Below the pieces are notes generated by a model. The model had not been told where the DNA came from, did no database searches, and was given only the letters and a program-made list of their open reading frames with translations. A DNA stretch of 64,000 nt, from assembly GCA_024734555.1 (NCBI GenBank), contig JANPWX010000031.1:383102-447101 (forward strand). The letters are read 5' to 3'. This stretch comes from Trochalopteron elliotii (taxonomy: Eukaryota; Chordata; Aves; Passeriformes; Leiothrichidae). The translations under genes and the position numbers were made by a program. Positions 38,235 to 51,556 of the stretch are shown piece by piece (within the stretch, counting starts at the first letter, position 1; the number at the start of each line of letters is the position of its first letter).

Positions 38235-38280
38235 GTGTGCAGAATTAAAGGACACACTTGTAGCCTTTTAATTCTGTGCA
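38235..38280. repeat. Imperfect hairpin, about 17-bp arms and 12-base loop
   Basis: The left arm, GTGTGCAGAATTAAAGG (38235-38251), and the right arm, CCTTTTAATTCTGTGCA (38264-38280), are near-perfect reverse complements with one extra base and one or two mismatches. The paired core CAGAATTAAA is exact. The arms do not extend further, so the stem is shorter than that of a typical microRNA precursor. It could be a remnant of a small inverted-repeat element, or chance. Confidence 0.5.
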
Positions 38281-41200
38281 TTGGCTAGTAGTTGATTAAT
38301 GTTTTTGACTATGTAGTGCCCAGTCTGTCTTTGATTTTGTTTCCTCTTATGTTTATTCATTCTACTGCCAGAGAACCATGAGAACCAGATGTAAATACTT
38401 GCCCCATTTAGATCCTGAAAACAGACTCTGCTGTCAAGTGCAAAGTGTACATAGCAAGTCCAACAAAAACAATTATAAATTTGGAACCAAATGAGCAGTT
38501 TGCTTTGCTACACTGAATCATGATTTTGATTTGGAAATATTCTTTGTTTGTTGGAATATCTAGTAAGGTGTTTTTGGAATACTTCAATGCCACCCCCCTC
38601 TTGTTTTCACCCTTTAAATAAGCAATTAGAAGAAAAACATGACCTCAGCTCCCCTGAATGGAGCAGAAAATCCAAGATATAAATTTTGTTATAAACTCCT
38701 ATATTGATAGTTGATCTAAAGAGAATCTTAGGCTTAAACTAGTTCACATTTGAGGCAATTTCCTGACAAACTCTTCTCCATCTATATTTTGAATCTGTCT
38801 GGATTGTGGTGTTCTGTTTTTTTTTTTAAGAGATAGGTTTGATAGATGTCAGTCTACCATGTAGCTTCTATCATTATAAAAAGTTAATCCCTTGAGGAAA
38901 ATTTGTTTTCTGGCTTCCTTTTTCACCGTCCCTTTATATATGGAAAAAGGAAATGCTGAAAGGTTAAATATATTTCTCAAGGTCATGTAGGAGTTCGGTG
39001 GTAAAAATTGCTTTAATTTTGTACTTCCCAAATCAGTATTTTTCATGCATGTGCAATCTTTTTGTTCTCATCTGGTGAGATATTTTGAAATTATTTAAAA
39101 AAAATATACCAAAATTTTAAATTGCAATTGTACCACCACCTTCAAAGATTTTCTTCTTTATCATTTGTTCGTTCTGAAGCCCAAAACATCTTGTCATTTT
39201 ATTGCAGCCCAGTCAGTAATATCTCATCAAGCAAAAATTCTGCTTGTAGATAGCAGGAGCTGGGGAATCTGATGTTGCCTTCCTGCTGTAGATTTATGAT
39301 CAGTGTATCTTCCTGCTGTACATATATGTCAATCCTTGATTGTTTTGACTGAGATTTTTAAAATAGAAGCCACATTTTGCTTCTTACAAGTGTTTCAAAC
39401 ACAAATAATCTCCAAAAGATATTATTATTTTACACTTATTTACTAATATATTTGTAAGACATTTGAATAGGCTTTTCATTGACTTTTAAAGCTTATAGAT
39501 ATACTTTATTGCTAATAAGCTTTTTTCTGGTTCACGTACTGTTCAGTTAGGTATAGTTTCAGAAACTTTGGGCTTCATAAGTTAAAATAAAATATTCATT
39601 TTCCTTATTCTTATAAATAAGACAGGTCCTCTTGTCAGTCTTTACTTACTACTTAAAAAATGATCTGCTCCATTTGTATTAATTGAGACAAGAGGCAAGG
39701 ATAATGGAGAAATGCTCAAGAAGAAAATTTCAGACTTGTCATGGAAAAAGATGGCAAGCATTGCACAAAGATTTAGAAAAGATAAAGAGGTGACAAAAAA
39801 GACCTAAAGAAAGTTTAGCTGCTGTGGATTGTGCATTGCTTATGGCTTTACTACAGTGGAACAAAGTTTGGTGGAAGTCCTCTATGTGGGGCTAAGGCAG
39901 ATTCCAATTGGCTTCAATTACTTGAATTCCGAGGTTATTCAGTATCACTGCAAATATCAATTATTCTAGTACAATTATTTCCAGTGTTCCAAAGCTGAAA
40001 CCACTCTTCCTTGAATATCATTATTACTTAATAAATTGCATGATCTCCTTTTGAACAATGTTAAATAAATGCCCCTCAAATTTGTAACTGGAGGACTGTG
40101 CACATTATGCATATCGCCTTATGAAATACTAATTGATGGCTTTGTGTAATGTCTCATTGAAATAATTGTTTAGTGTGACACTTTCATTGAAAAAGTGCTT
40201 ATTCCTTGCATTTTTCCTTTGCAAAATACTTTTTCTTTCACTTTAATATTTTCAGAAAGATTTCTGCTTTGGAGCAATTGGACCATGGTCTATGATATCA
40301 CTTAATTGCTGAAGCATGAACTGCATATCCACTGTTTCTAATTTTTGAGTTGTCTGCAGGCAGCTGCCTTCCACTTTGAGATATTTCATGCCTGTATTTT
40401 CTGTTGTAAGATTTGCCATGCTCTATTCAATAACTGGTCCATCAAACTAATGCAGTACCACCTCTCTTAGAAAGCAATATTTCTGGCTTTGAAAGAAGAG
40501 AGAAAAATTCCAGGAATCATAAGAAAAACCTGTCTTTCAGCTTGTTTTTTTTTTTTTTTTATTATCATAAAGGATTGCAAGAGAATAATCTCTGGTTGCA
40601 GGTATTCATCCCTAAATTTAATTAGTACTAATAGGCACAGAAAAATATGCAAAATCTAGATTATTTTGGGCTCCTGTGGAGATATGATTGTCGAACTGTT
40701 TGTGTTGTGGTGGAATTCTTTTTGATACACCAAGGTGAGGAGTCAGGTTTTTCTGATGTGACTTTCCCTTCATAAATCCCAGTCCTTCCTATGCAAACCT
40801 ACAGGAATGCAAAACTTCTGAAGCAGAAGGGAGGTGTGGTCCAGGCACCTGCACTGAGATATCACTGTGACACCTCAGTGCCATGCAGGACAGGCACACA
40901 GCCAGTCAGGGTTTGGGAATTGCTTTTTGGTACCACAGCACAGCTCTAGCACCAGTGAGCTGAGTTTAATCATGTTTTGAAGGAGCCACATGAAAATAGC
41001 CTGGAAAAGGAACCCGAGAATGAATCTGACTATAAGACACCACGTGGACTGTTTCTGGCAAATGTGAAGTACCTGATAGGTGTCTCAGACCCACGTGCAG
41101 CCTCTCAGCACTGTGGGGTCACTAAGTAAGACACTGCTACAACTGTATTTTTGGTATTAAGGAAGCCGCATGTTCAAATTCCTATAAATACCATTTTATT

Positions 41201-42991
41201 TAATAATACATTTTTAATATTACTATGAAATGAAGAGCTTAGTAGATTCATTTTGCTTAAAGCCAAAATTCCTTCTTTTTTGAGAGTGTAGAAAGAGATG
41301 TATGCAATTATATCCTCAGTGAGCTGCTTATAATGTAGATCATTAAATCCCTAAAGATTTAGCATGCAGTTCAACAGTTGCTTGTCAAGTGTATTTAGAA
41401 ATTTTCCAAAAATGCATTTCTGTTTTTCCTAAGGAAAACAATAAGAGAAAACAATCATTGTAACCCAGATTTAGCAGAAGCCTTATCCATGGTATGATGG
41501 CAGTTTGGCTTTGCATGGTACTTCAATCAGAAACCTGATTGCTATGTCTCTTTCTCTTATTTCCATTGTACTCAACAAGTACCTTTCCAGCAGAGGTGTC
41601 ATCTGGAGCAACTGGGAAATAATCTGACATAATCTGGTTTCCAGTTTACATGCACATATTGACAGAACAAACTAAAACACAATGGCCAGTCATTTGCAAA
41701 ATTTCATTGCAGATGTATTTAGTGACACACAGGACATAGAAAAGGAAAGAGCTCCATCTAATCCATCAGAGGTTCAATTCTGAAGTAAATAATGGGTATA
41801 TTCTTATTCCAGTGATTTGCATAAGATTCTACTTTGTTTCTCTGTAGACAAATATATTTTGAATAGTTTGGCAAATTCAATATTAAGTAAAAGATAAAAG
41901 CATCAAGGAATAAATGAGGACAGTAAGGAAAATACAGATGATTTGGGAGAGAGTGCTTTATTTCACAGATCTTAAATTTAAGTCAAGTGTGCTCCCCTGT
42001 CTGTATTACAGTGTGAAAACAGCCATCATTATTTCACATGTCAATAATGAAGAATGTTTTTTTCGTTGTCCTTAGGGTATGGAAGGATGTTCTTAAGCTT
42101 TAAAAAAGCAAGATCTGAAAAATGTGTTCCCAAAGAAAGCTATTAGAAATACATTTTCTAGTTAGAAAATAATCCAGTGTTTTAAACACATTGTCTGAAT
42201 ATCACAGGTAAAAAGACCAAAAAGAAAATAACTCAAGGTGTCCTCTTCTTTTTTTTTATATGACGCCATGCTGTTTAGTTAGAATACAGATTTTGAATGT
42301 ATTAAGCTAGTGTGCTTAAAACAAGAGGAATCTTTCCATAGGATGTCAAGGAGCTTGAAAACAAGATTTGTGGAACACATATATTTTAGATATTTTTATG
42401 AAAAAACTTCTCACAAGCTAAACCAAAAGACAGAAAAACAGCCTCATTTTCCAGCCTTAGAGTTTAGCATAAAGGTATTTTTAATTCCCTACAAAACCAA
42501 GAGAGACAACATAGCTATTCTTTTATTCATGCTCCTGAAATTTAGGCAGATCTAAAAACAAAAAGTATTTATATGAACTTACACCTTAGCATGAGATTTT
42601 ATGTTAGTGTTCTTGTGCAGGAAGTATACAATCAGCCTTCCATTCTGTTTCTTGACAGGCTTTTGCTGACACAATGCCATGAGGACTTCACTGGTTCAGA
42701 AGTGTAAGTCTGAAATGGGTCTGTCCCATTACAAATCCTTTTGAATTTTCCAGTTCTAACAGAATGAACCCATTCTTATTCTTCATTAAAGCTGTTAAAG
42801 GAGTTACACTACTCCCACTGCCAATTCACCTTAACAGATATGTACATCTAAAATAAAATTTAATTATCTTTTACTATCTTCATTGTGAAAGCATTTCCTT
42901 TTTTCTTTTTCAGAGTTACTGAAACTTTCTACTTGTATTATCAAAAACAGATGGTGTTCTGTGCTTGAAGCTGTAGTGTTATTTTTTTAAT

Positions 42992-43045
42992 ACTATTATT
43001 ATTATTATTATTTGAATACTATTATTTATATTTTTATTATTATTT
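42992..43045. repeat. ATT-rich trinucleotide microsatellite, interrupted
   Basis: Five to six uninterrupted ATT units from about 42995 are followed by a GAATACT interruption and further ATT/TTATT units. It is a degenerate trinucleotide repeat. Confidence 0.75.
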
Positions 43046-45439
43046 CAATGCTTTTCTTTGCCTGTTATTTCTTTACCCATAAGCTAATCTTGAAAACGTT
43101 TTTGTCTCATGAAGATTTAAATAAGGACTTCAGACAGGAAAACAAATTGGTGTGGCAAATGCCAGATTTATGCAGACACCATGAAAATATGCTTTGAAGC
43201 TAATTACTTCAGCTTTCTTGCATGAGGGTGCTTAGCCCTGGGAAACACTAAAGGGTGAAAGAGCCCCAAAACTTGGGCAGAGTTGGATGTGAGAGTAAAA
43301 TGTAGGTCCAGCATGAATTTGCTTAAACTAAAGAAGAAGTAAACTCTTTAAAAACAGGAAGCTAGATATCTACAGCTTGAAAACTTGCTGGATGGGAGAC
43401 TATGTGAGTGTTTGCTGTCTTCAGGGGAAAGGACATGCCACAAATCTTTCTGAAAAAATTTGTCAGAGAGTCTCAGAATACTGGTATTATTTGTACTTTC
43501 ATCTTTCTGGATCAAGAGCTTCAGGGTGGGAAAAATCAGGAATATTTCCCTTTGTTCCAATGAATTTGGTGTTGTGGCTCTGTAATGAGGTAGGGCCCAG
43601 CTCAGCTCCCATCAGAGTCATTGGGGAAAGTCTCATTGCTTTTGTAGCATGTTAATCAAGCTCTGAGTGCTCAGAGAAGTGGAACAGAACAGATCTGAAC
43701 AGATCATTCTTTTCTATAACGTGACATTTTGGTACCAAGTGGAATAAAGAACCCGCATAGCAAAGATCAGAAAGAGATTACATTTTAGGACAAGGAGATA
43801 AAAAGAGAAAGATGGTCAAAATAACAATAATCCCAAGTACTTTTCAGCCTGCAAAAAGGTTGTGACATGTGGCATTCTTTTGAGGTATATGCATTCTTAA
43901 TGGCTTGTAAAATTCCATTAGAAATTACTATATCCAGCCTTACAAACTCCATCATCTAAAGAGGATTTTGAGATTACAGTTTTAAGACAACTCAAAGAAT
44001 GGGTTAAGTCTCAGGCAGTTCCTGTTTTCATTACTATCCTTGTCTCAAGTCAAGATTAAAGTTGTGCCATTTGCTATTTCCATTAAGACCTTAATCTGAA
44101 AAGTGAGTGTCAATTTAGTCATGTCAGGTTAATATCTCAGGAAGTGGCTGTGCTACTGACCTCTCACTTACTTGTCATATCTCTTATAAATTTAAATGTT
44201 TCTCCACTTTCTGCTTCTACTGATGTACCTAGATAGGTATTTTAGGAAGGTACTGCCTCTAGCAATCTTTGGCACTCTGTGATTCTTTGTATGGTTTATA
44301 AATATCATTTATTCCTGTTTGTATTTCCATTATTTATGACAACTCTTATGCACACGGGAATTAAAAAGATGTAAGTACATCTCTATAATTTTTTTCTCTC
44401 CAGTAGGAGAGAAGAAATAAACACGATGTTATGAAAAAGACCACAAGTGTGCTATTGACATCCTCAGATGCCGTGAGTGATACCCGGTGGTCAAGATCCA
44501 TGTGGGGCATCAGCAAGTTCTTTAAACACTGGACTAATTTTTGATGAGCTAGATGGAACCAGGAGAGGCACCAGCAACAACAGCAGATGTTTTAATTTGC
44601 TTTTAAGTGTGACTGTTGCAATGTCAAAAGTGCGTTCTGCATAGGAATCCTTGGCTACACTGAGTCTAAAGCAATGTGCAAGTCACACTCCCTTGAGGCA
44701 ATCGCTGTTACTAATTTATCTCCAGAGCTGCATGGGTTGTAATTATTTTTTTCATGGATATTAATCTCTTGTCCTATTGCAACAGAAATTCTACCTTGTA
44801 CATCACTGTGACATGTTCATTCTGAACAAAACCTTCTGTACCACATTCTTCTTTATGCTTATATTCTGCATAAAATCTCTATTTCAGTAGGACAGAGGTT
44901 AATTGTTGTCTCCTGCCCAAAAGCACAAGTCTGCTGAATTATAGAAGAAAAGCATGAAAAGATCAGTGATTCTTCTGAGAAAGGGCATTTTCTGGTGTAG
45001 TGCTGAGGTCTGGTAAATAATATCTCTTATGGCAACTGCCTTTGAGAAGACTGAATGAACCACTGCCAGTTGCTCGTATCAGCTTCATACTGATGCAGTC
45101 TTGTGGTTTTCCACTTATTTAGTACTACACAGAAAAGGAATTTTAAAATATGGCATAGAGTATTGTGTTTTCAGATGGACAGCACAGAGACATTATTTTG
45201 AGGTTTTGGAAGAATTTGACAGCATTTTTTATGATCCATATTACCTTGTAACCTTTTAAGAAATGCTTTAGTCACTTAAATCACAGAGAAACTCTAGTAT
45301 TCATTTGAAGTTGTTTTTCCCAACTTGATGCAGTGTACTGATCCATGATTCCCACAACAGATTCAGCAAAAGGCTGTCATCTGCATTGGCATAAACTTTG
45401 AGAATGTACAGCTGCTCCAGCAAGAAAGTAATTTTAATA

Positions 45440-45760
45440 GATGGGCAGAAATGGCAGAAGGTTGCAAAGGTTTTTGGTGCTCTTGTGAGAGTGAGTGAGG
45501 AGCCAAAGAAGTTGCAGCACTGCAAGATCAAGTGGGAACTGAAGTCACAGAGGATGGTGAAAGAGCTGAGGCATTAAATGAATACTTTACAGGCAAGAAT
45601 ATTGGGAGATGTGCCAGCTGAAACTGGTTGTTGTATCCACTATCATGGTTGACTTCAGAGCTAGTGAGGCACAGATATTGAATAAATGAAGAGAAGTTGA
45701 AATCAACAAATCATTCATGCCATGTGCAACCTTGAGGCTTTAAAAGGAGAATGGGATAGT
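45440..45760 (+). mobile_element. CR1 LINE fragment, ORF2 region between endonuclease and RT
   Basis: The 19 codons from 45544 to 45600 translate to VTEDGERAEALNEYFTGKN. This closely follows the conserved 'V..D.E.AE.LN.FFASVFTGK' segment of CR1 ORF2, which lies between the endonuclease and reverse-transcriptase domains. About 95 bases further on, at 45696-45713, VEINKS appears in the 'LDINKSMGPDGIHPRVLREL' position of the same protein, in the expected order and at about the expected spacing. Frameshifts and in-frame stops lie in between, so this is a dead, internally truncated copy. The ends are approximate: only the two anchored blocks are firm. Confidence 0.68.
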
Positions 45761-48079
45761 ACATAGCTCAGGTGGGGTGGCCTTCACTCTGTGCTACAAG
45801 TGCTGACTTCTCTAATAACAGAGAAAACTGCTATAGGCCAAATACCATAAAATCTTAATTATAACCTTGTAATTACAGGAAGTCCCCGCCAAGTCAAAGC
45901 TGGCATTTATTTTCCCTTAGTAGTAGATCACGTGTATGTATTTAGCTCACATATATATTTATATATTTAGTTCTACTGACACAAAATATGTCTTTCCATA
46001 TTCATGTACATTTTAAGGTTTAAATGAGTCTTTTAGTAGAAAAGCATCAAAGGTGCTTCTGGTAGGCTGCTACACATGCCATGTGATACATGTCGAGTCA
46101 GCTTTGTCATTATTAGTTTATGGAAGGAGAAACTGAACAAAACAGTAGAGAAATGACTCTTGTTCTCTTGTGTTTTCCTTTTTTGTTTTACTTTTTCATT
46201 TGTGGTGAGGGAAAGAAATCAAGGAAGCAGTCTCAGATGTCACCTGACATCTCCTTGGAAGGAAAGATACAATTTATAGGAATGATTCTTGTCACTTATT
46301 ACATGTGTTTTTCCCAAGGAAAAGCTCTTTGTGTTTTCTGGGTTCCACAGTGGATTTTTCTAAGCAGAGCCAGGCAGGTGCTTAAGTCTACCTCGTGCAG
46401 CTGGCCATGGTGGACTGACACATCCATCTTCTCCTCCTCTTTCCATTTTAGCTGCCCGCATGCACTAATAAACAAAGTCATCCTTCATTCCAATGTCTAA
46501 AACATAACAAGATGGCTGCTAAGAGGGTAGTATTTTAAGACATCTTGGGAGATCACTTCCCTTGTTGATTTCAACAGGTGAAAGAAGAGGACAGAAGAAA
46601 ATGTAGCAAATAACCAGCAAATGATAACTGAAATATAAGTACAGTGGGAATTAGGGTTTTGTGTAATGCACAGGAAGGCAATGGAAAGCACCACCATATC
46701 CAGCAGAGATTAATTTATCACTCCAAGTGGCCACAGCACAGCTCATCAGAAACATTTCTCCTCAGATGGGTGTTAATCCTGTGGTCTTTATTTACACTCA
46801 TGGCATCACTGTTGCGAATATGAGCTGCAAAATCAGGTCTGTAATAATTTCTGCTTCAGGTGCAAGCTCATAGACGTGACTGAAGGAAGATCTTTTTCAT
46901 TTGTTTCATGTTGTTATATAAAAATGAGCTTGCATTTTTCACAAGAAGAAAGTAGGGTATAGGTCATCACTGAACATCTTTGATAAAATAGCTGTTGCTT
47001 CTTTAACTTCAATCACACAGCTCCTTTTAGGACAAACATCTGTGATAAAGTAAGAGACCAGTTTGGAGCCAAAATCTTCCATAAAAGCACCAGAGATACC
47101 ATGCTAAAATATGAACAAAGCATTTTCCATTTGAAATGCTTTAAATTTATTGCATAAAATTTAAACTCTCCTATTTTAAAAACATTTTAGTGAAATGTAA
47201 GCTAGCATTTTTCATCAGAAAGCTCTTATTTCCAGTCCCTATAGAAATTTCCCCAGGAGATGTGTTTTCAGAAGAATGTTCTTCTTCTCCTAAAATATTT
47301 TTGTCAACATATTTTCACAGCTCTAGTAATGGAAAACCTGTGAGTGTTATTCTGCAACATTTCTGACTGTTTTACTTAACTCTGCAAATTTGGAGGAGAA
47401 AAACTCACAAATAAAGGTAGATATATGTGTGTGTTTATATGTATAGTTATTTACAGCTTGTACTTTCTCTGATTATACTGACTTGTCCTTGGTGAATCAT
47501 CCTTACTGTTCTCTGGGGGGAAATAAGATAAAAATGCAAGATTGGCACACGAAGAGGTTTAGTCCCTTGTCTGTTCTTACCTCCTGCCATTTTTTCAAAG
47601 CATATTCATTTTCTAGCTAGAAATAGAAAGCAAAAGAGGACAGAAGAGATCCATATGTATATAAAGCTTGGACATTCATATTCTTTAGACCTATTGACAT
47701 TATAATACATCTGTAGTACTTTGTATTATATGGGCCAGTAATAGCAAGACAAACCCTGCTCTAAATAACTTAAACAGCTTGGTTAAAGATACAATTAAAA
47801 AAAGTTACTGACATCATATGCAATATTTGCATGAGGTGAAGATTCTTGCATTAGATCAAGCAAGGGTTTTTAATATATTTTTAAATTACTGTAATTTTCC
47901 AACAATTTAATTAGAAATCTGCTGTCTGTGCCATTCATATGCCTGGGACTATTAATTTAGCAAAATTTGAGGCCATTTTCTTTCTCCTCAAAAGAGAATA
48001 ATGAGTAATATTAAAAAGAATATTCTTTTAACAGGATACTTAATAGGCAAAACTTGTCCATGCCTTGGTTTTCCAAAGT
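45761..48079. other. Non-coding stretch
   Basis: No gene or repeat recognised. A plus-strand frame of 126 codons (46120-46500) is open, but its translation has no known domain and its composition is that of the surroundings. Confidence 0.45.
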
Positions 48080-48141
48080 CTGTCTAAGCTTCCCAACTTA
48101 CTGTCCTGACCTGTCTAAGCTTCCCAACTTACTGTCCTGAC
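48080..48141. repeat. 31-bp perfect tandem duplication
   Basis: Two directly adjacent identical 31-base units lie at 48080-48110 and 48111-48141. Each begins CTGTCTAAGCTTCCC and ends ACTGTCCTGAC. Because the copies are identical, the duplication is recent, polymorphic, or an assembly artefact. Confidence 0.97.
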
Positions 48142-48177
48142 AACTCAGCCCGGTTTTTTTCACTTTCTTTCATGGGG

Positions 48178-48222
48178 CAAACAAACAAACAAACAAACAA
48201 ACAAACAAACAAACAAACAAAC
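48178..48222. repeat. (CAAA)11 microsatellite
   Basis: An uninterrupted tetranucleotide repeat of about 45 bases. It lies 36 bases after the 31-bp tandem duplication, so this spot appears prone to replication slippage. Confidence 0.97.
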
Positions 48223-51200
48223 AGTTCCTTTAAGATGATTGTTTTGCTTGACTTGTTATTAAGTGGAATTATTCTTGAAGCTTCATTGTCTTTTCCCCCT
48301 GCCCTTTCATCTTGTACTTGAGAAGCAGTTTTGAAAAGAACAGACTGATCCTGGATATCAGTCCAACACCATCTTCTAATGCTTCAGCCTTCAAATGCCT
48401 CTCCTAAAATGGTATCAGTGCTGAATGTCTCTGTACAGCAGCATTTAGCAATAAAAATCCATCACACAGAATTTCTATGGACAGAATGTGATTTCATCCA
48501 GAAAGAATTATGCTAGCCTCTAATCTGATTTGCTCCCTGGATTTAAAGAAATTTCACATGTAGAGAGTAACACTATCCATTTATAATACTGCCAAAGAAG
48601 AGCGACCTTTTTGCTACTCTCATCTCTCATTTGACTGTGGGCTCAGCTGCTGAATCCTATAAGTCTGTAAAATGCCACCTGCCTGGTTCTTTACTGCCCA
48701 CTTCCCAGGAAAAGATTTCATACAATACAGGATTTAACTCATAAACTGTCATGGCAAATCTCAAAGACAACAGCTTTTCCATCTATCTCTGTAAAACCTT
48801 GTGAGGACTGGTGTAAAGGTTTTATCTATATAATTCTGGCATGAAGCATATTTTAGATGTGCTATTGGAATGATAAACACCTAATAATCTGCATTACTTG
48901 TAAAGAATAAGAATGAAAGTGTGTATTTGTCAGCACAAGCCTAGTATATGTTGTCTCATTATTATTGTTTATTAGAAATGTGTCAGTCCTTGTAGGTCTC
49001 AATAGAGATGGCAGTGTTGAGCAAACACAAATTAATGGGGAGTGTGTATCCAAAAAAAATCTTATTGCCTAAATCGGAAAGGCTCAGAATGGGAAAGGAG
49101 GATTATCATCATCACTTTAAAGACAAAGCAGACTGTGACTGTGAGGGGTGTAATAGCTTGTCATGTTTTTGCACAGTGTGAATGTCAGAGCCACACTCAT
49201 GTCAGCACGTTCCACTGCACACTGTGCATAAAAACTTCAAAACAAAGTACCAGATACTCTGGTTAGTTTCATATTTATATGTAGGTCTGTGAGAAAAACC
49301 AGTGATTTACAAGAGTATGAAAAAAAAATGCAGCAATAATATCAGTGAAGTTTTAATACCTGCTAATGAAATACACACTATATTTGCTTGGCTTCTTTCT
49401 TAGTTTCTACTACTCTTAGCTCACCTTCATGTCTTGGAAAACTAGAAACAATTGTTATATACAAGTTCAGAATGGTGCATCCCTGTGGGTGAGCAAGTGA
49501 CCTAAAGGGACAGGAGGCCTGCACAGCTGAATAAAGAACTCCTGAAAGATGAGAAGGAAGCAGGGACAGAATGCTTGGGCTGAAGATAGGAATGTTGCCA
49601 GAGTATGTAAAAATACAAGGAAGGCCAAGGTCCATTTAAAATTTAATCTGGGTGGGATGTTTTTTGTAACTATTTTGCAGGGTCCAAGGCCATCTTAAGC
49701 ACCAAAAATCACCAAATTAAGGCGAGAAATCTGGTGCAGAATATGTAGCAAGACATGGAGGTAACTTTAAAGTCAAACAGATAAATAAACCCATCTTATA
49801 CCTATGTCAACACGTGCACAAGTACACAAATACATTTTTCTTGTTCCTTTTTCTTTCTTCTCACCCTAGCTGTAGAAAAATGACCCAGAGTCAAAGAATG
49901 TTATACCTAAGATCACAATTCCCTTCCCAAAGATCATATTATCTCATCTTCAAAATTAGGTATGTATCATATTCCCGGGATGGATGGATTCACATCAAAT
50001 CCTGACTATCACTTTGAAATTAAAGCTGTGGCTAATGGAGAGTTTGTTCAAAATAGTAATTCAGTGATAACAAAATCTGTCAGTGATGATATTTTCTATT
50101 GCAGTGCTGCTTTCTCCAACATTAATTTCAAGATCCATAATAATCTCATTTGTTCTCAGGATGTTGGTGAAACAAGTGAGGGAATGGGCCTATCCGTTTA
50201 TAAGATTTCTCAGGGATAAGAAGGTATGACTTTGTTTTCCACACAACAGGCATCCACAAATAAGCCAAATAGCCACTGCATCACCGTGGCCAACCATGAG
50301 CTGATTCAAAGGCTGTCCAGCAGATAAGGTGGAGGAGGTTATCTGTGCACTGGTGGTGTAAAACTTACGTCTGGCATCACAAACAGCTGAATCCACTACC
50401 CGAGACATACACAGGGTCATAAATCACTTTGGAAAAAAATGACTTTGTCAGTTAAAAATTGATCATGTTACCTATTGTTACTGTAGGCATCATGTCTTTT
50501 TTGGGGCTAAATCATAAGAACCCTTCCTAATTTACTATGCTACAAAATCAACCCATGAAGTCAAATGAACCTGTGCCAAGGAGGCTGAAGTTTTTGGGTG
50601 CTTTTGCTGTGAAGGATGTGCAGAGTGCTTGTGTTACCCCTCCTCTGGCCTGAGCTGGGGAAACCAAACATGGGAGCAGCAGTGTTTGCAGAAGTATTTG
50701 CCTGACCCAGCTCCAGGGGGCTCATGACATAGCCCCTTTCTGGGAACGAAGAGAGAGGATGCAACTGTTCCCTTACAATAGAATGCTAATTTAAAGGTAG
50801 AATAATCTAGCATAAAAAATAAGAATGAAGAGATTCTTATATACAGGTTATCTTATTTACAGTTGATCTTTCAGAATGTGTAGTGGGAGTTTGATTTGCT
50901 TCATTTTAAGCACAAAAATTAAATTTTTTTTGGCAGCAAGCCATACGAAAGAAGCAAAATGCTAACTAATCACATTTAATGTTAAATCAATGGCACAGTG
51001 CTATGAAAGCCTGAAGGAATAGAAATGTCTTTTCTTAGCATGCACAGTAATAGCCTTTGGGGTCAAGAAATGATGTATTACTGTAATATCTGCTGCCTTT
51101 TAAACTGACACTTTTAATAAATGGCATATATTCCTCTTATAATTTCTTTATTAGTAACACAAATTTCCCCATCTGTGATTATCATCATGGATGGCAGATG

Positions 51201-51351
51201 AAAAATTCCCCTCTGCCAATAAACATGCCAGTTGAGCTACACCAGGGAGGCTCATGACTTGCCATGCACATGCAGAACTCAGCCCCAGTGGCTCCTTTAC
51301 TGTAATCCAGCAGCAATTATTGTTCTCTTTACTTGACAGGTGGCCTCTAAC
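48223..51351. other. Non-coding stretch
   Basis: No gene or known repeat recognised. A motif-rich AT patch at 51060-51240 with TTATTAG and TGATTATCATCATGG resembles a conserved regulatory element by eye only. Confidence 0.45.
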
Positions 51352-51556
51352 CTTTCCAGGCTGCTGTGAGCAGGGTATCGGATATCACAAATGAGGGAAT
51401 ACATCAAAATTAGGTGACCATTTGCTTTCAGCATGTATTTGGCATAGTTCTGAGTGTCGGCAATAGACCTTATCCCACAGGCAATTTCCTTTCCATCTTG
51501 ATTGAAGGAAATGGATGGCTTAGTTGCAAGCTCTGTTGAATTCCCCACCATGATCT
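51352..51556 (-). CDS. Candidate coding exon, product unknown (weak)
   Basis: On the minus strand an acceptor-like CATATCTGCAG precedes position 51556, and a donor-like CTGGAAAG/GTTAGA falls at 51352/51351. The 205 bases between are open in one frame. The translation begins IMVGNSTELATKPSISFNQD near residue 2, continues with GKEIACGIRSIADTQNY, then YMLKANGHLILMYSLICDI, and ends near SSLER. It contains one N-glycosylation-like NST and a hydrophobic LILMYSLI run. The amino acid mix is more protein-like than most chance frames here. The frame stays open past the donor to a stop at about 51297. I do not recognise the protein family. The polypyrimidine tract is poor and the implied intron phases (1 and 2) do not match. 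Chance is a real alternative. Confidence 0.18.

Larger units (their letters stand above)
35979..45439. other. Long non-coding AT-rich stretch
   Basis: No gene recognised in about 9.5 kb. GC-richer islands at 36550-36760 and 40780-41110 carry no known motif. A TAAT/octamer-motif-rich patch lies at 40020-40200. Small repeats are an imperfect TCTTCCTGCTGTA pair near 39280-39325, T runs near 37855-37865 and 40545-40560, and an ATT-rich microsatellite near 42992-43045. Confidence 0.5.

Noticed and set aside
41765..41785. GAGGTTCAATTCTGA, similar to a tRNA B box
   Set aside because: No matching A box, acceptor stem or cloverleaf could be drawn around it.
44260..44300. CTCTGTGATTCTTTGTATGG, reminiscent of a CR1 terminal repeat
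   Set aside because: The upstream CR1 blocks are absent, so the match is too short to call.
46120..46500. 126-codon plus-strand frame
   Set aside because: No recognisable family, no splice signals in suitable places, and a length expected by chance in a window this size.
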